Shown piece after piece: positions 1 to 6,736 of a DNA stretch of 9,315 bases (positions within the stretch are counted from its first letter, which is position 1; every line of letters begins with the position of its first letter). Location of the stretch: positions 1 through 9,315 of the forward strand of contig DLFY01000211.1 of NCBI GenBank assembly GCA_002482415.1. The letters run 5' to 3'. Under the pieces are notes generated by a model. That model was not told the DNA's origin, ran no database searches, and saw nothing but the letters and a program-made list of their open reading frames with translations. Source of the stretch: Phycisphaerales bacterium UBA7708. GTDB taxonomy: Bacteria; Planctomycetota; Phycisphaerae; Sedimentisphaerales; Anaerohalosphaeraceae. The position numbers and the translations under genes are program-made.

Positions 1-2178
1 GAGGATCCCTATCAAATCTGGACCGCCCAGCAGATGAACACCATCGGCGCCAATTCAGGGGACTGGGGAAGTCATTTTGTCCTCAAAAGCAACCTGAATA
101 TGTCCGCATATCAAGGCACACAATATCGTATTATAGGAAATCTTAATACCCCTTTCAGTGGTACCTTTGATGGCAATGGCTATTCTATCAGCAACCTGAC
201 CTATACCACCATGGCATCCGTGGATAATGTTGGCCTGTTTGGTTTTGTTCAGAATGCCTCCATACGAAACCTCAGTTTGAAAAATGTGCAGTTCTCCTCC
301 GGCGGTCAGTATATCGGCGGCTTGGCGGGTCAGAATTCCGGCACACTGGCAAACTGCTATGTGGCCGGCTCAGTCAGTGGTTACTATTATGTCGGAGGTC
401 TGGCGGGTCAGAATTCCGGCTCAATTCATAACAGTTATGCGACCGCTGCCGTCAATGGAACCGACTATATCGGCGGGCTGGTTGGGTATAATAAATCCGG
501 TACTGTCACGTTCAGCTATGCAGCCGGGGCAATCAGCGGAGTACGCTGCGTTGGAGGTCTGGCCGGCGGGAGTTATTACGGCACAATCAGCTCCAGTTAT
601 GCGAACAGCCCTGTCCTTGGTCTTCGCAATGTCGGCGGCCTGGTGGGGTATAATTTGTATGGTGTGGTTACAGCCTGTTATGCAGCCGGTTCCGCGGTGG
701 GGACAGCCGATTCCTATACCCGTATCGGCGGGCTGGTCGGGGGCAACGATGGGATGCTGACGGCCTGTTATGCAACCGGTTCCGTGACTGGGGCGGATCA
801 AGTTGGCGGCCTGGTGGGGTCTAATTATGGCATCATTTCAAGCTGTTATGCCGTTGGCCCGGTCCACGGAGTAAACAATTATATTGGCGGCCTGGTGGGA
901 TTCAATAACAGCAGCCTTGTCAATCAGTGCTTTTGGGACACGCAGACTTCCGGCCGGGCAGCCAGCGCCGGCGGAACCCAAAAAACGACGCTCCAGATGA
1001 AAACGCTTTCAACGTTTCTTGCGGCTGAGTGGGATTTTGCCGGAGAAACAGTGATTGGAACCAATGACTACTGGAAAATGCCTTTGATGGGCGGCTATCC
1101 GATTCTGAGCTGGCAAGTTGAGGAATCCAGTCTTTTGGGCTTGAAATCTCCCGATTTTGATGGTGACGGCAAGGCGGATATTTTGTGGCGTAATGTCAGC
1201 ACCGGGGCCTATCTGGGTGCCATTATGGATGGACAGATCCTTGTTCAGATCAAGGGGCTTGGCGGCAGCAGTACGACCCTGCAAATCGTGGGTTTTGCGG
1301 ATTTCAACAACGACGGCAAAACAGATATTGTCTGGCGTAACATCGAAACAGGGGCTTACCTGGGCATGCTGATGGACGGCCTGAGCATAAGCCAGACCAA
1401 AGGCCTTGGCGGCAGTATGTCAACCATGCAGATCGCAGGTTTCGCAGATTTCAACGCAGACGGGATGGCCGACATCCTGTGGCGCAATGTGACTACGGGT
1501 GCCTATATGGGCACACTGATGAACGGCCTGGCTTTGGGCCAGACCAAAAATTTCGGCGGCAGCAGCACGACCCTGCAGATTGCGGACCTGGCCGATTTTA
1601 ATGCTGACGGGATGGCCGATCTGGTCTGGCGCAATGTCAGCACCGGGGCTTATATCGTCACTCAGATGAACGGCTTGGCGATGGTTCAGAACAAAAATCT
1701 TGGCGGCAGCAGCACGACGCTGCAAATTGCGGGTCTGGCCGACTTTAATGCTGACGGCATGACGGATATCCTGTGGCGTAATGTAAACACCGGCGCCTGC
1801 CAGGGAACGCTGATGAACGGCATCCATGCAGGCCAGACGAAAAGCTTCGGCGGCAGCAGTACGACGCTGCTGATTGTGGATATGGCCGACTTTAACGCTG
1901 ACGGCATGGCGGACCTGGTCTGGCGTAATGTCAGCACCGGGGCTTATATCGTCACTCAGATGAATGGCCTGGCGATGGTTCAGAGCAAAAATCTTGGCGG
2001 CAGCAGCACGACGCTGCAAATTGCGGACCTGGCCGACTTTAACGCTGACGGCATGGCGGATATCCTGTGGCGCAACATGAATACGGGTGCCTATCTGAGC
2101 ACGCTGATAAATGGACTGGCCTTGGGACAGACCAAAAACCTCGGCGGCAGCACCACCACCCTGCAGATTGTGAAATAA
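1..2178 (+). CDS. GLUG-repeat / FG-GAP (VCBS-like) repeat surface protein, 5'-truncated by the window edge
   Basis: The reading frame is open from base 1 (EDPYQIWTAQQ precedes the first Met at 34), so the true start and any signal peptide lie upstream; the Met at 34 is internal. The part seen has 725 codons and ends in TAA. It reads, in order: a lead-in typical of GLUG proteins, one degenerate unit at 229, eight GLUG units of 26-31 residues (I/V-GGL-A/V-G cores), a CFWDTQTSG cap region to about 1120, then seven 49-residue repeats each with a D-x-D/N-x-D-G-x-x-D calcium-binding-type loop and an I/L-V/L-WRN motif. GLUG repeats are known as short beta-solenoid coils of bacterial surface proteins, and FG-GAP/VCBS repeats build calcium-binding beta-propellers. 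Cysteines recur at the same place in several GLUG coils (NCY, ACY, SCY, QCF). The protein ends directly after the last repeat, with no dockerin, sorting motif or membrane segment. A role as secreted adhesin or carbohydrate-associated surface protein is inferred. Confidence 0.85.
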   Translation, partial: EDPYQIWTAQQMNTIGANSGDWGSHFVLKSNLNMSAYQGTQYRIIGNLNTPFSGTFDGNGYSISNLTYTTMASVDNVGLFGFVQNASIRNLSLKNVQFSSGGQYIGGLAGQNSGTLANCYVAGSVSGYYYVGGLAGQNSGSIHNSYATAAVNGTDYIGGLVGYNKSGTVTFSYAAGAISGVRCVGGLAGGSYYGTISSSYANSPVLGLRNVGGLVGYNLYGVVTACYAAGSAVGTADSYTRIGGLVGGNDGMLTACYATGSVTGADQVGGLVGSNYGIISSCYAVGPVHGVNNYIGGLVGFNNSSLVNQCFWDTQTSGRAASAGGTQKTTLQMKTLSTFLAAEWDFAGETVIGTNDYWKMPLMGGYPILSWQVEESSLLGLKSPDFDGDGKADILWRNVSTGAYLGAIMDGQILVQIKGLGGSSTTLQIVGFADFNNDGKTDIVWRNIETGAYLGMLMDGLSISQTKGLGGSMSTMQIAGFADFNADGMADILWRNVTTGAYMGTLMNGLALGQTKNFGGSSTTLQIADLADFNADGMADLVWRNVSTGAYIVTQMNGLAMVQNKNLGGSSTTLQIAGLADFNADGMTDILWRNVNTGACQGTLMNGIHAGQTKSFGGSSTTLLIVDMADFNADGMADLVWRNVSTGAYIVTQMNGLAMVQSKNLGGSSTTLQIADLADFNADGMADILWRNMNTGAYLSTLINGLALGQTKNLGGSTTTLQIVK
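229..960 (+). repeat. GLUG repeat array in the coding sequence (one degenerate plus eight clear units)
   Basis: The units start at 229 (degenerate, VGLFG), 313, 391, 469, 550, 631, 724, 802 and 883. Spacing is 78 or 81 bp, with one longer unit of 93 bp (631-724). Each begins I/V-G-G-L-A/V-G and carries a later aromatic-A/V-x-G/x-x-V/I strand. Unlike the downstream repeats, these units have diverged substantially at the DNA level, so the array is old. It corresponds to the GLUG motif family. Confidence 0.85.
1147..2175 (+). repeat. Seven tandem 147-bp (49-residue) FG-GAP/VCBS-type repeats
   Basis: The conserved Asp that opens each calcium loop lies at 1153, 1300, 1447, 1594, 1741, 1888 and 2035, an exact 147-bp period with no indel. 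The loops read DFDGDGKAD, DFNNDGKTD and five copies of DFNADGM-A/T-D, each followed by W-R-N and later GGS. Seven units would suit a closed seven-bladed propeller. Units 4 and 6 (1594-1740 and 1888-2034) differ by only two residues over the aligned repeat and share stretches of more than 30 identical bases, which points to duplication of a two-unit block. Confidence 0.85.
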
Positions 2179-2225
2179 TCCAATGCTTTGTTTGTAGTCT
2201 TTCAGGTCTTGGAAAATCAGCCCTT

Positions 2226-3548
2226 TTATTTCTTTAATCCATAGCAATAAAGGTTTTCAGCAGTCCGCAAGAACACTTTGCCGTCGGTAATCATGAAGGA
2301 TGAATCAACGGGTTGTTCCCCGATATTGTGAGTGCTCAGGACGCGAAACGCTGCGGGATCGGCGGCGGCAATGGTGACCACCCCTTTTCGGTTCACCATG
2401 TACAGCTTTCCATCGCCGGCGGCAATGGAGGCATAATACATATCCGCTCTATCCAACTGGGCCGTCCAGTGCACCTGTCCGCTTTTGGGATTCAGACACG
2501 TCAGTGTTTTATTCTTTTCGATAATCTGGTATAAGCTGCCCTCATAGACCGCCGCACAGGTGATGTCCGATCCCGGCTGGTCCATCATCCAGACCTGCGG
2601 CGGCTGATTGGCGGCAAGCTTGTCCAGGTCCAGTGCAAAGGTTCTGTCGCCGCGCGGCCAGGTACAAACCAGAATGCCTTCGGCAGCGACTGGGGTGGGA
2701 ATCTGCCGGTCGATGGTTCGCTTGTTGTCAGCAATATAAACATGACGCCACAGTTCTTTTCCGGTTTGCGGATCATGGCCGGTTACGCAGTCTCCCCCGT
2801 ACACCACCACATACATCTTTCCGGCTATCGTTACCGGCAGCGGGGTCGTGTATGCATTGGTCGATTCTTCGCGGGCGTCCGTCGGGCGGGTCTGTCTGAA
2901 AATCGTCTTGCCGTCGGCGGCATTAACACACAACAGATAGGAATCCAGTTCCGCAGAACTGTCGGAGCGGGAGGACTTTAAACGGCGCAGGACGGGGATA
3001 TAAAGCCGCCCATCCAGCAGCAGGGGGCTGGAACTGTAGCCAAAATCCAGTGTCAGCGGGCCGTAATCGGTGACGAGATTGCGCTTCCATACCTCCTTGC
3101 CCGCCGTGTCCAGCTTGACTAAGGTTCCTTCACCGAACAAAAAGGTCGCACCATCTGCCTGTGCACAGGGCGAACATGAGGCCATGGTATTGCCCGACGG
3201 GAGTTTCTTGTCAGCGCTGGCCGCGGCGTACTGCCAGAGAACCCGGCCGGTCGCAGCGTCCAGGCACATCGCCAGCAGCCGGTCGGAGCCGTTTTCCGTC
3301 GAGGCCAGGTACACCTTGCCGCCGGCGGTGACCGGCGTGGCCGAGGACTTGCCCGGCAGGGGGGTCTTCCACAGAAGCGTCTGGTTGGGGTCCAGTACGG
3401 CCGGCAGATTCTGCTGGTCGCTGGAGCCGTTAAAATACGGTCCGCGCCATTGTGACCAATCCGCTCCAAATGCAGCCGAACCCATCAGAATCATTGCCCA
3501 AAAGCACATTCCCATAACGACGTCTCCACGAAAAGTGTGATTTCTCAT
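2226..3548 (-). CDS. Secreted PQQ-like (BamB-type) beta-propeller protein
   Basis: This is an exported beta-propeller of the PQQ-repeat superfamily, about 440 residues. The N-terminus has a basic start (MRNHTFRG), a hydrophobic stretch rich in M, F and A, and a likely signal-peptidase site after AAFGA (residue 29). The mature start WSQWRGP is the usual opening of this family in planctomycetes. Blade motifs of the type D-x-x-T/A-G-x-x-x-W follow (DAATGRVLW, DTAGKEVW, DPQTGKELW, NPKSGQVHW). The start is uncertain. The ATG at 3548 gives a basic n-region but no clear Shine-Dalgarno. The ATG at 3515 has GGAG eight bases upstream but gives an uncharged n-region. The frame also extends to a TTG at 3587. 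No catalytic residues identify an enzyme. Such proteins may act as scaffolds, ligand binders or quinoprotein-like modules, and PQQ binding cannot be judged here. It converges on the repeat protein across a 47-bp gap and is a diverged paralogue of the next gene upstream. Confidence 0.82.
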   Translation of the reverse strand: MRNHTFRGDVVMGMCFWAMILMGSAAFGADWSQWRGPYFNGSSDQQNLPAVLDPNQTLLWKTPLPGKSSATPVTAGGKVYLASTENGSDRLLAMCLDAATGRVLWQYAAASADKKLPSGNTMASCSPCAQADGATFLFGEGTLVKLDTAGKEVWKRNLVTDYGPLTLDFGYSSSPLLLDGRLYIPVLRRLKSSRSDSSAELDSYLLCVNAADGKTIFRQTRPTDAREESTNAYTTPLPVTIAGKMYVVVYGGDCVTGHDPQTGKELWRHVYIADNKRTIDRQIPTPVAAEGILVCTWPRGDRTFALDLDKLAANQPPQVWMMDQPGSDITCAAVYEGSLYQIIEKNKTLTCLNPKSGQVHWTAQLDRADMYYASIAAGDGKLYMVNRKGVVTIAAADPAAFRVLSTHNIGEQPVDSSFMITDGKVFLRTAENLYCYGLKK

Positions 3549-3607
3549 ATTTTTTTGTATTCTACTGCATGACAGACCAAAAGTCAAAGTCCGCCTCCCG
3601 GCAGTTT

Positions 3608-3627
3608 ATTATATACCCAATGGGTAT
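3608..3627 (-). promoter_or_regulatory. Candidate promoter -10 box with overlapping 15-bp inverted repeat
   Basis: On the minus strand a perfect TATAAT (3608-3613) lies about 55-65 bp upstream of the ATG at 3548. Abutting it and sharing base 3613 is the inverted repeat ATACCCA-N-TGGGTAT (3613-3627, seven-base arms, one-base centre). No good -35 hexamer is seen at 17 bp (GGAATA). A palindrome in the -35/-10 spacer is a common operator position. The ATACCC/GGGTAT half-sites resemble, only loosely, operators of CsoR-type repressors; no such regulator lies in the window. Confidence 0.45.
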
Positions 3628-3639
3628 GATTATTCCGCG

Positions 3640-3654
3640 GCGGCCACGGGCCGC
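3640..3654 (+). terminator. GC-only hairpin followed by TTTT (terminator-like on + strand)
   Basis: GCGGCC (3640-3645), loop ACG, GGCCGC (3649-3654), then TTTTAT on the plus strand. This is the shape of an intrinsic terminator for plus-strand transcripts, yet both flanking genes are on the minus strand. It may end an unannotated plus-strand or antisense transcript, or be part of a structured intergenic element, or be chance in GC-rich sequence. Confidence 0.35.
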
Positions 3655-3661
3655 TTTTATG

Positions 3662-3750
3662 CCGCGTGTATTCACGGGGTCACGTTGCCCTACACAGCCG
3701 CGGTGATAAAGATAGTGCTGGAAGCTGGCGGCTGAAAGCTCTTTAGCCGC
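3662..3750. other. Structured intergenic segment with two further potential hairpins
   Basis: The 243-bp gap 3549-3791 between the two PQQ genes has no credible gene. Beyond the promoter and the GC hairpin it holds an interrupted stem (CCGC 3662-3665 with GCGG 3700-3703; GTGTA 3666-3670 with TACAC 3691-3695; four-base bulge). It also has a strong hairpin GCGGCT (3728-3733) with AGCCGC (3745-3750), extended by AAA/TTT inside. The latter lies about 42 bp past the stop of the upstream PQQ gene on the minus strand but has no U-run after it. This could be 3'-UTR structure, an intergenic repeat or a small RNA; none is proved. Confidence 0.3.
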
Positions 3751-3791
3751 GACGAGCCGGGAAATTTTAAGTAAGATCAGTATAAAAAGAG

Positions 3792-5219
3792 TTATTTCGG
3801 GTTTGCAATACAGTAGAAATACTGTTTGCCTTTGAGATATAATTCATTACCTGCGACGGCCGGGGTGCAGCTGAACTCGTCATCGAGTTTGTTGATTGCA
3901 ATGACTTCGAAGGTATCTGCGTTTTTCAGAACATAGGTAATGCCATTGCGGCCGGCATAATAAATTCTGTCGGCAGCGCCGACCGGCGAAGCATAGACAT
4001 CTTTGAGCTGTTCAAGGGGTTGTTTGTCAATCAGAACCTTGCCGGTTTTGGCCTCATAACAGGATAGTCTTGGGGCATTGGCCGAAAAGACATAAAGTCG
4101 CTGGCTGTAGAGCAGAGGCGATGCGACAAACGGGGCCACGTCTTTGGTCTGCCAGAGGATGACAGGGTCATCGGCGGCACCGAGTTTGACGGCGGCAACC
4201 TGTCCTTTGCCGCGGCCGCCGACGGCGCACAACAGCATATCGAAGCCAACAATGGGTGTAGCAATCATGCTGTCGGGGATTCCGGCGCATTCCCAGAGGA
4301 TATCGCCGGTTTTGGGATTGTAGCTGCGGATTTTATTGATGCCGGAGGTAATGACTTGTAATTGCCCATTGAAGGTGGTGACCAGAGGGGTGGCGTAGGT
4401 GGTCTTTTCGTCACGCTGTTTTTTCCAGAGCAATTCGCCGGTTTTTTTATGAAAGGCGAAGATCCATGAGTCCGTATCGTTGTCGGCAACAACGATGACC
4501 GCATCTCCTGCCAGCGCCAGCGAGCCGCCTTCCCCGAACATCGTTTTCATCTGAATAAGGTCGTGATTCCAGATGAGTTTGCCGTCAAAATCATAACAAT
4601 ATACTCCGCGCGAACCGAAATTGGCCCACACGTAGTTGCCATCGGTGATGGGTGAGTAAGAGGCAAATCCGTGGGTCGGTTGATGTCCCTGATGCGGCAC
4701 CGCTTCGCAGGCGGTCTTTTCCCAAAGGATTTTGCCGGTGTTTCGGTCCATGCAAACGATGTTAAATTGATAAACATTGGCCGGAGCTTTATCGCCGCCA
4801 TTGCCGCGAGGAGGACGCGGGCCTTCCGGACCGCCGGGCGGGGGATTTTGTCCGGAGTTTTCCGCGGCCTGGGGTGGAGGCGGAGGTGTCTGTCCATCGC
4901 CGGCCGGCGGCTGAGGTTGTTCTGATGCAGGTGTGGATTCGGCGGATTTTGCTGCTTTGTCAGTCTTGACGGCAGTCTGAAAGAATATTTTGCCGCCCCA
5001 CACGATCGGGCTGCCCACCGAACCATCTCCGCTCAGCTTGACCTTCCATTTAACATTGTCTGTTTCGCTCCATGTTGTAGGCGGATTGCAGTTGGGAGCA
5101 ACGCCGGTAGCCTCAGGGCCTCGCCATGCCGGCCAGAATGTATTAGCGGATTCTGCATAAAGCATGGCGGAACAAGATAACACGATTGATGCAAACAGAT
5201 ACTGTTTCAGTTGATTCAT
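3792..5219 (-). CDS. Secreted PQQ-like beta-propeller protein with proline-rich insert
   Basis: A 475-residue exported propeller of the PQQ superfamily. MNQLKQYLFASIVLSCSAMLYA is a signal peptide with cleavage likely after A22; the VLSC at 13-16 is an imperfect lipobox, so a lipoprotein is a weaker alternative. The mature protein opens FWPAWRGP. Blade motifs are DRNTGKILW, DFDGKLIW, HKKTGELLW, NPKTGDILW and EAKTGKVL. Residues about 87-147 form a low-complexity insert rich in P, G, Q and A (a PPPPP run at 112-116) between the first two blades, probably a flexible surface loop. The ATG at 5219 is well supported by AAAGGAG at 5225-5231, five bases upstream. It shares the fold and N-terminal signature with the next gene downstream, so the two are likely paralogues, but that gene lacks the insert. 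Function is unknown; a periplasmic scaffold or polysaccharide-linked role is inferred from neighbours. Confidence 0.85.
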   Translation of the reverse strand: MNQLKQYLFASIVLSCSAMLYAESANTFWPAWRGPEATGVAPNCNPPTTWSETDNVKWKVKLSGDGSVGSPIVWGGKIFFQTAVKTDKAAKSAESTPASEQPQPPAGDGQTPPPPPQAAENSGQNPPPGGPEGPRPPRGNGGDKAPANVYQFNIVCMDRNTGKILWEKTACEAVPHQGHQPTHGFASYSPITDGNYVWANFGSRGVYCYDFDGKLIWNHDLIQMKTMFGEGGSLALAGDAVIVVADNDTDSWIFAFHKKTGELLWKKQRDEKTTYATPLVTTFNGQLQVITSGINKIRSYNPKTGDILWECAGIPDSMIATPIVGFDMLLCAVGGRGKGQVAAVKLGAADDPVILWQTKDVAPFVASPLLYSQRLYVFSANAPRLSCYEAKTGKVLIDKQPLEQLKDVYASPVGAADRIYYAGRNGITYVLKNADTFEVIAINKLDDEFSCTPAVAGNELYLKGKQYFYCIANPK

Positions 5220-5253
5220 ATGTTCTCCTTTCCCGAAAATGGATTAGTCGATT

Positions 5254-5282
5254 ATTATAGTATAGAGAAGGCTCGTAGGAAA
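5254..5282 (-). promoter_or_regulatory. Candidate sigma70-type promoter for the PQQ-propeller gene ending at 3792
   Basis: On the minus strand a perfect TATAAT (5254-5259) is followed, after about 34 bp, by the ATG at 5219. At a 17-bp spacing the -35 position (5277-5282) reads TTTCCT, only a partial match to TTGACA. The position, just past the terminator-like hairpin of the upstream gene, supports a separate transcription unit. Confidence 0.45.
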
Positions 5283-5297
5283 GCAGGTTAATCCTGC
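5278..5297 (-). terminator. Weak intrinsic-terminator-like hairpin after the glycosidase gene
   Basis: On the minus strand GCAGG (5297-5293), loop ATTAA, CCTGC (5287-5283) is followed by TTTCCT. The stem is only five pairs and the U-run is short, so termination would be partial at best. It lies 24 bp past the TAA of the glycosidase gene and overlaps the candidate -35 of the next gene. Confidence 0.3.
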
Positions 5298-5320
5298 AAA
5301 ATATCATTAAAGCCTAACCG

Positions 5321-6703
5321 TTATCCGAAGATATCAATCACGATAGGATGATTCATCAATGTGAGCGATACCGAATCCGTCTTTGTCAATATCTGGACAG
5401 GCGAGGTATCTTTGGTCGGGTCATAGATTTTTATGGATGCCCGGGGGCTGCCCAGTTTTAGGGTGATTTTATCTTCACCGCCGGTAAAGCGTTCGCCCCA
5501 TATCACCAGACAAAATGTGCCGTCATGTTTTTGCAGGAGCAGATCATGTACGGTGGCAGGCTGGTTTGCGATAGAATAGTCGAGTCGTCCCGGCGTCGAA
5601 ATGGACTGCTTATCGGCCAGAATCGTCGTCAAATTATGTAGATACCGTGCGGCCAGCCGCGGCGTATAGTCCGGCTTATAGAAGCCAAAAGTCTGATTAC
5701 CCGCCTCATCTGAACGGTCTCTCAGAAGATAAACGGATGTGTGCTTCCAGCCCCGCTTGAACTGGGCCAGATAGACACTCATATACAGCAATGCCTGGAC
5801 TTGCTCAGTAATGGTGTCGTCCAGAGTAATGCCGGTTTCAGTAGTGACTCGCGGTAGCGTCAATAAATCAGCTTCTGAATAACCGGTGTAATGTTTCCGC
5901 CAGGTTGTGCCATAGTTTCCATATAATCCGTCCACTCGGCAGGCCGAGCCGGGGTCTGCGGCAATCCACGTCTGATTATCATGCAAGCCGGCCCAGCTTG
6001 GGTGTGTCATATAATTGTGGCAGTTCGCATAGTCGGCATACGGTGTGCCGTCCGGCATCAGGCAGCCTGCATTTTTTGGAATGGTCAGAAATTGCAGCCC
6101 GACATTGTCCGTCTGAGCGCCGCCCTCACTGATGTTCCAGACCGGATACGATTTGAGTACCGGATCACTTTTGACAGCTTTGTATAAATCCCGCTGCAGT
6201 GCCGCCACCGCCAGCCATGATTCGTCTTTGCCGCCAGTCTGTCCCTGATAGGTAATACCCCAGTTGTTCGGCTCATTGTTGCCTTCAAAGGCCAGCAATG
6301 CCCCGATTGCGGCTAATTCTCGGGCTCCATCGAGCAGTCTGTCAAGGTCGGTTCCACCGCTCATCAGGCCATAGCTGAATCGTACGCCGGTGCGTTTATG
6401 TGCTTCGATTAAATCCGCAATCGGAATCCCGCTTTCGTAGCCCGCCCGGATCCAGCGTATCCCCAGGTAGCGGACAGCCTTGAGCGTACTGAGCAGGTTC
6501 TCCCCCCGTACCGAAACCGCCGAGCAGATGCCGATGGAATTGAGAAAGTCATTGGCACTGACAGCGGGGCAGGGAGTGGCTCCGTTCTTGTTTTCCGTTG
6601 CGGCAGCAGCCGAAATTACGGTCGGCCCTGCTGCCATTACCGCCGCAGCGGTCAGACTATGCTGCACAAATTGCCGTCGCGTCAGCTTGGAGCCATTTAA
6701 CAT
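5321..6703 (-). CDS. Tat-exported putative glycoside hydrolase (clan GH-A-like TIM barrel)
   Basis: A 460-residue protein. Residues 1-35 form a twin-arginine signal (TRRQFVQ at 8-14, then an Ala-rich h-region to about ISAAAA), so export is as a folded protein. The body has clan GH-A-like landmarks in order: GIRWIRAGYE (81-90), GNNEPN with E144 as likely acid/base, HNY at 229-231, and VTTETG with E289 as likely nucleophile, a spacing of 145 residues. A beta-rich tail from about 370 resembles the small C-terminal beta domain seen in GH39/GH30/GH5-type enzymes. Hydrolysis of a beta-linked glycan in the periplasm is inferred; family and substrate cannot be fixed by eye. The ATG at 6703 has AAAGGAAGGA just upstream (6706-6715). 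It starts 33 bp after the fumarase stop and may be co-transcribed with it. No cofactor motif for an oxidoreductase is seen despite the Tat signal. Confidence is high for Tat export and moderate for glycosidase. Confidence 0.7.
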   Translation of the reverse strand: MLNGSKLTRRQFVQHSLTAAAVMAAGPTVISAAAATENKNGATPCPAVSANDFLNSIGICSAVSVRGENLLSTLKAVRYLGIRWIRAGYESGIPIADLIEAHKRTGVRFSYGLMSGGTDLDRLLDGARELAAIGALLAFEGNNEPNNWGITYQGQTGGKDESWLAVAALQRDLYKAVKSDPVLKSYPVWNISEGGAQTDNVGLQFLTIPKNAGCLMPDGTPYADYANCHNYMTHPSWAGLHDNQTWIAADPGSACRVDGLYGNYGTTWRKHYTGYSEADLLTLPRVTTETGITLDDTITEQVQALLYMSVYLAQFKRGWKHTSVYLLRDRSDEAGNQTFGFYKPDYTPRLAARYLHNLTTILADKQSISTPGRLDYSIANQPATVHDLLLQKHDGTFCLVIWGERFTGGEDKITLKLGSPRASIKIYDPTKDTSPVQILTKTDSVSLTLMNHPIVIDIFG

Positions 6704-6736
6704 AGTCCTTCCTTTCGTAAAGTTGCGTTGGGCGCC

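Noticed and set aside
2179..2225. Bidirectional terminator between the convergent repeat-protein and PQQ genes
   Set aside because: I looked for a hairpin with a U-run in these 47 bp and found only a four-base CCAA/TTGG pairing, too weak to call.
1420..2247. A 275-codon open frame on the minus strand, antisense to the FG-GAP repeats
   Set aside because: It is kept open only because each 147-bp repeat lacks stops in that antisense frame, so its length reflects the periodicity. Its translation is a repeat of the same antisense unit with no recognisable domain or ribosome site.
3070..3540. A 156-codon plus-strand frame opposite the 5' half of the PQQ gene
   Set aside because: It is a shadow of the GC-rich PQQ coding sequence; the minus-strand frame has signal peptide and blade motifs, this one has none.
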